Assembly: GCA_019914995.1 (NCBI GenBank) | Contig: CM034127.1 | Span: 8,804,001-8,868,000, forward strand | Reading direction: 5' to 3' | Length of the DNA: 64,000 nucleotides | DNA from: Acanthochlamys bracteata | Taxonomy: Eukaryota; Streptophyta; Magnoliopsida; Pandanales; Velloziaceae | In this document: piece by piece, positions 61,602 to 64,000 of the stretch | Layout: every line of letters begins with the position of its first letter | How positions within the stretch are numbered: the stretch's first letter is position 1 | Position numbers and translations under genes: made by a program | Notes under the pieces: model-generated | The model's database searches: none | Seen by the model: the letters and a program-made list of their open reading frames with translations, nothing else | Told to the model about the DNA's origin: nothing

Positions 61602-62150
61602 CCCAGCCGCACCTAAAATCACGGCACAGAAAAGACATCGCGAGTTTACAAATAAAAATATAAACATTGCTACTTTGCGTTACATTTGTTAGTTAGTTGC
61701 ATCAAGAAAAATCATAGGTGAAATAAGAGAAGACCCATATTAAAGATCACCCAAGAATCCCCTTCAGTGCCAAATCTTCTTTCAAGACCAAATGAAAATC
61801 CCTTGTCAGGGCCAAATTTTGTGGGACCAAATGCAAATTCCTTTTTGGAGCTAAATTATCTTTCGGAAAAAAAAATAGATTCTCTTGATGTGCCAAATAT
61901 GAATTCCTTTTCAGAGCATAGAAAATCTAAATTTATATGTGAAACAACAAAAAAAAGGAACCACAAACAACAGATTGAACACGTTGTAGAGCCAGCAGCA
62001 CCAGAAATGTAAAATCATCAGAACAAAATAACAATCAACATCGAATAGAGAGGAGGGTGTCTATGAAAATGTATCTCCAATTCAAAACGCGAATCAACAA
62101 ACCTAAAAACTAAGCATTCAAAGCCAAAACGAGCTCAATGAGGTTGTCTT

Positions 62151-64000
62151 TAGAGGTGTAAAAATAGGTGGGCCGGACTGAGCCGATCCGATCTATTAGC
62201 ATATTATATTTATTTATTTTTAAAATAAAAGATTAAAATAATAAAAAAGTAAAAATAATTTTAAAAATTATAATTAAATATAAAAAAATTATTTTTGTAA
62301 TATGTATATAATTATACATTTGAATTTATATCTGTAATATTTTTATTTAAAAATAATTTTAAAAATTATTCAGTTAGGTCTTCATTGTGAGTTGTATGTT
62401 ACATTCTTTTGACTGCAAGTTTTTAGTCTTTCAAACAAGTTAGCACTTCAACTATCTCACTAGTAAGTTGTGTTATGTGTTTTTCAATTATCCTTTCGGC
62501 TGTACTAAATGTCGATTCTGAAGACACTGTTGAGATAGTAATAGTCAAAATATCATGTGCTACTTGAGAGAGTACTGGATATCTTGTTGAATGTGTTTTT
62601 CACTAGTTAAGAATATTAAAGTTTTCTGAGTTTTCATCGTCTTATGAATGACAGTATCTCTTTCAAAATATTTGTTCAAATCCGAATAAGACTGCATGCT
62701 ACTTGAAATTGAAGACTGTGTTGAACTTGAGCCAGGTTTAATTGAGATCAAAGATCAATTGATCATTTTTTTTTCTTACTTTGATGAGTTTGTTCCGGTG
62801 TCGCTTGCTGTTGTTGATTCTGCTAATTAGCAAATCTAATTTCATAAAGATCATAAACTTCGTATAGCTTGCTACAAACGTTAGTTATTTACAATTAAAT
62901 ATCGAAAATATCTAAATGCATACCAATATATATAAAAGTATTAGTAAAATACACAAATTTAAATTTAAAATCTAACATAAAAGCAAAACAATATAAAAGA
63001 GAAATATCAAACCAATATATTTTTAATTTTCTAGTCATTATTGTAATTATAGGTCCAAGTAATTTATTAATTACATATGAATGTAACATAGTAGCTATAT
63101 TAAGAATTGAATGTAAAATTAATGAAGAAGTAGGATAGTAAATACCAGATAATAAAACAGTAGCATCATAAAAAAATTTTAAAAAATTTACAAGTTCTTC
63201 AGCAATAATCTAATGAGTTTCAATAAATATATTGTTACCCATTCTTCTATTACAAAAAATTATAAGCACATTTTTATAATCTAAAATACTTTTTAACATT
63301 AAATAAATAGAATTCTATCTTACTGGCATATCAAGGTTGAACTTTCGAAGCTTTAAATGTTTTGCTATACAATATCTCTTAAATTCAGTTAAACGTTGGT
63401 TTGAACTAGTAATCCAAGAAATAGCAACGCGAATATCATTAATCTGTTCATTTACCAGCTGCATACCTGATTGTACGATCAAGTTGATAATACGGCAAGC
63501 ACAACGTTGATGTAGTAAAATTCCTCCCATGTATGAGCTTAGTTCCACTTCAAAAAATCGAATTTCTTAGTGCGCATTTTATTGTAATAAATAATAATAT
63601 CGTTTCTAATAGTTGTTCTACTAATTCTTTGAAATTGTGGATAATATGCTATTTTAATATGTTCTTCATACGAGCAAGAGATTCCCTAACTACATTAGAA
63701 TGATAAGATCAAATACTTACCGAGCCATCCGTGTTGAAATGAAGTTGAGTTTGTGAAGGTTCCCTTTCGATTTCTTTTTTGAAAGTATTTTTACCATATG
63801 CTATTAAAATATCGGGTTCCTGCACTAGCATTAGCAGTTAAAATTTTTTTGCAAAACTTATATTTCGCCATTTTTTATTTAATACCATCATTTTGACTGT
63901 ATATTCGGTAGTGAAATAGTTTCAGGCTTCAGAAGTTGTGACTTTTGAACGTTTTATTATTGCCGATGTCGATCTTGAAGCCAAACTACTTTCAACACTT
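62151..64000 (-). mobile_element. hAT DNA transposon, copy B (cut by the window edge)
   Basis: The element's 3' end is at 62151 (TAGAGGTGTAAAAATAGG), followed by a GGGCCGGACTGAGCCGATCC subterminal patch. On the minus strand a broken transposase can be read. A BED-finger region lies near 63800-63900. RCACRIINLIVQSGM with the QRLTEFKRY segment is at 63315-63548. A segment containing FDISLLYCFAFMLDFKFKF is at 62895-63089. The hAT dimerisation module YPVLSQVAHDILTI plus VSSESTFSTAERII is at about 62450-62580. Stops and frameshifts separate the parts. These match RICESLEEPER/DAYSLEEPER-type hAT proteins in order. The 5' end lies beyond the window. It is better preserved than copy A, which it matches along most of its length. 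Confidence 0.82.

Larger units (their letters stand above)
59700..62150. other. Intergenic upstream of the Ca2+-ATPase gene
   Basis: AT-rich DNA with no gene assembled. It holds two MITE-like elements (60865-61093, 61368-61601). A plus-strand ORF at 61767-62012 (81 aa) has a loose repeat of PN-x-NS/L-S units (for example PNLLSRPNENPLSGPN, DVPNMNSFSEH) and no known domain; it ends about 140 bp before hAT copy B. Confidence 0.45.

Overview
This is a window of plant nuclear DNA, most likely from a eudicot. Genes carry many AT-rich GT-AG introns, intergenic DNA is very AT-rich, and the protein families are plant-specific in detail (type-A G-gamma with a prenylation box, ACA-type Ca2+-ATPase, LESV-like starch protein). 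I cannot name the species from the sequence alone.

Six protein genes can be assembled by hand from their exons, plus one tRNA. (1) A histone H2A.Z gene on the minus strand (2453-5602, two coding exons). (2) A tRNA-Glu(TTC) at 15531-15603. (3) An ARF-like small GTPase of the plant ARLB1/GB1 (ARL5-like) type (16053-21792), whose only coding intron has a GG where the GT donor should be. (4) A type-A heterotrimeric G-protein gamma subunit on the minus strand (22795-24938), built from four very short exons. (5) A beta-adaptin large chain of AP-1/AP-2 (27809-36118, 15 exons, 903 aa). (6) A calmodulin-like protein of the CML8/CML11 type (51745-53948, 149 aa). (7) A plasma-membrane-type autoinhibited Ca2+-ATPase of the ACA12/13 kind on the minus strand (55954-59608, 1012 aa). 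Genes 6 and 7 are convergent, and both belong to calcium signalling.

The rest is intergenic DNA rich in transposon debris. There is a 1.6-kb non-autonomous LTR retroelement with intact target duplications (11479-13105), and a Ty3/gypsy chromovirus-like 3' remnant just downstream (13295-14103). Two related hAT transposons occur: copy A (about 37066-39850, plus strand) and copy B (62151 to the window edge, minus strand). Copy A carries a nested AT-rich element, and copy B shows the empty site. A complete but decayed 4.6-kb Ty1/Copia element (41490-46090) sits inside an exon of a pseudogene related to LIKE EARLY STARVATION (about 40340-47040). A dispersed family of roughly 200-250-bp AT-rich, MITE-like elements recurs at least ten times.

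I found no clear evidence for a wholly new biological system. The strongest leads are the non-canonical donor in the ARF-like gene, the split LESV-like pseudogene, the hAT pair with its empty-site comparison, and the AT-rich element family. Exon joins were made by eye from splice signals, reading frame and family knowledge; no alignment or search was run.
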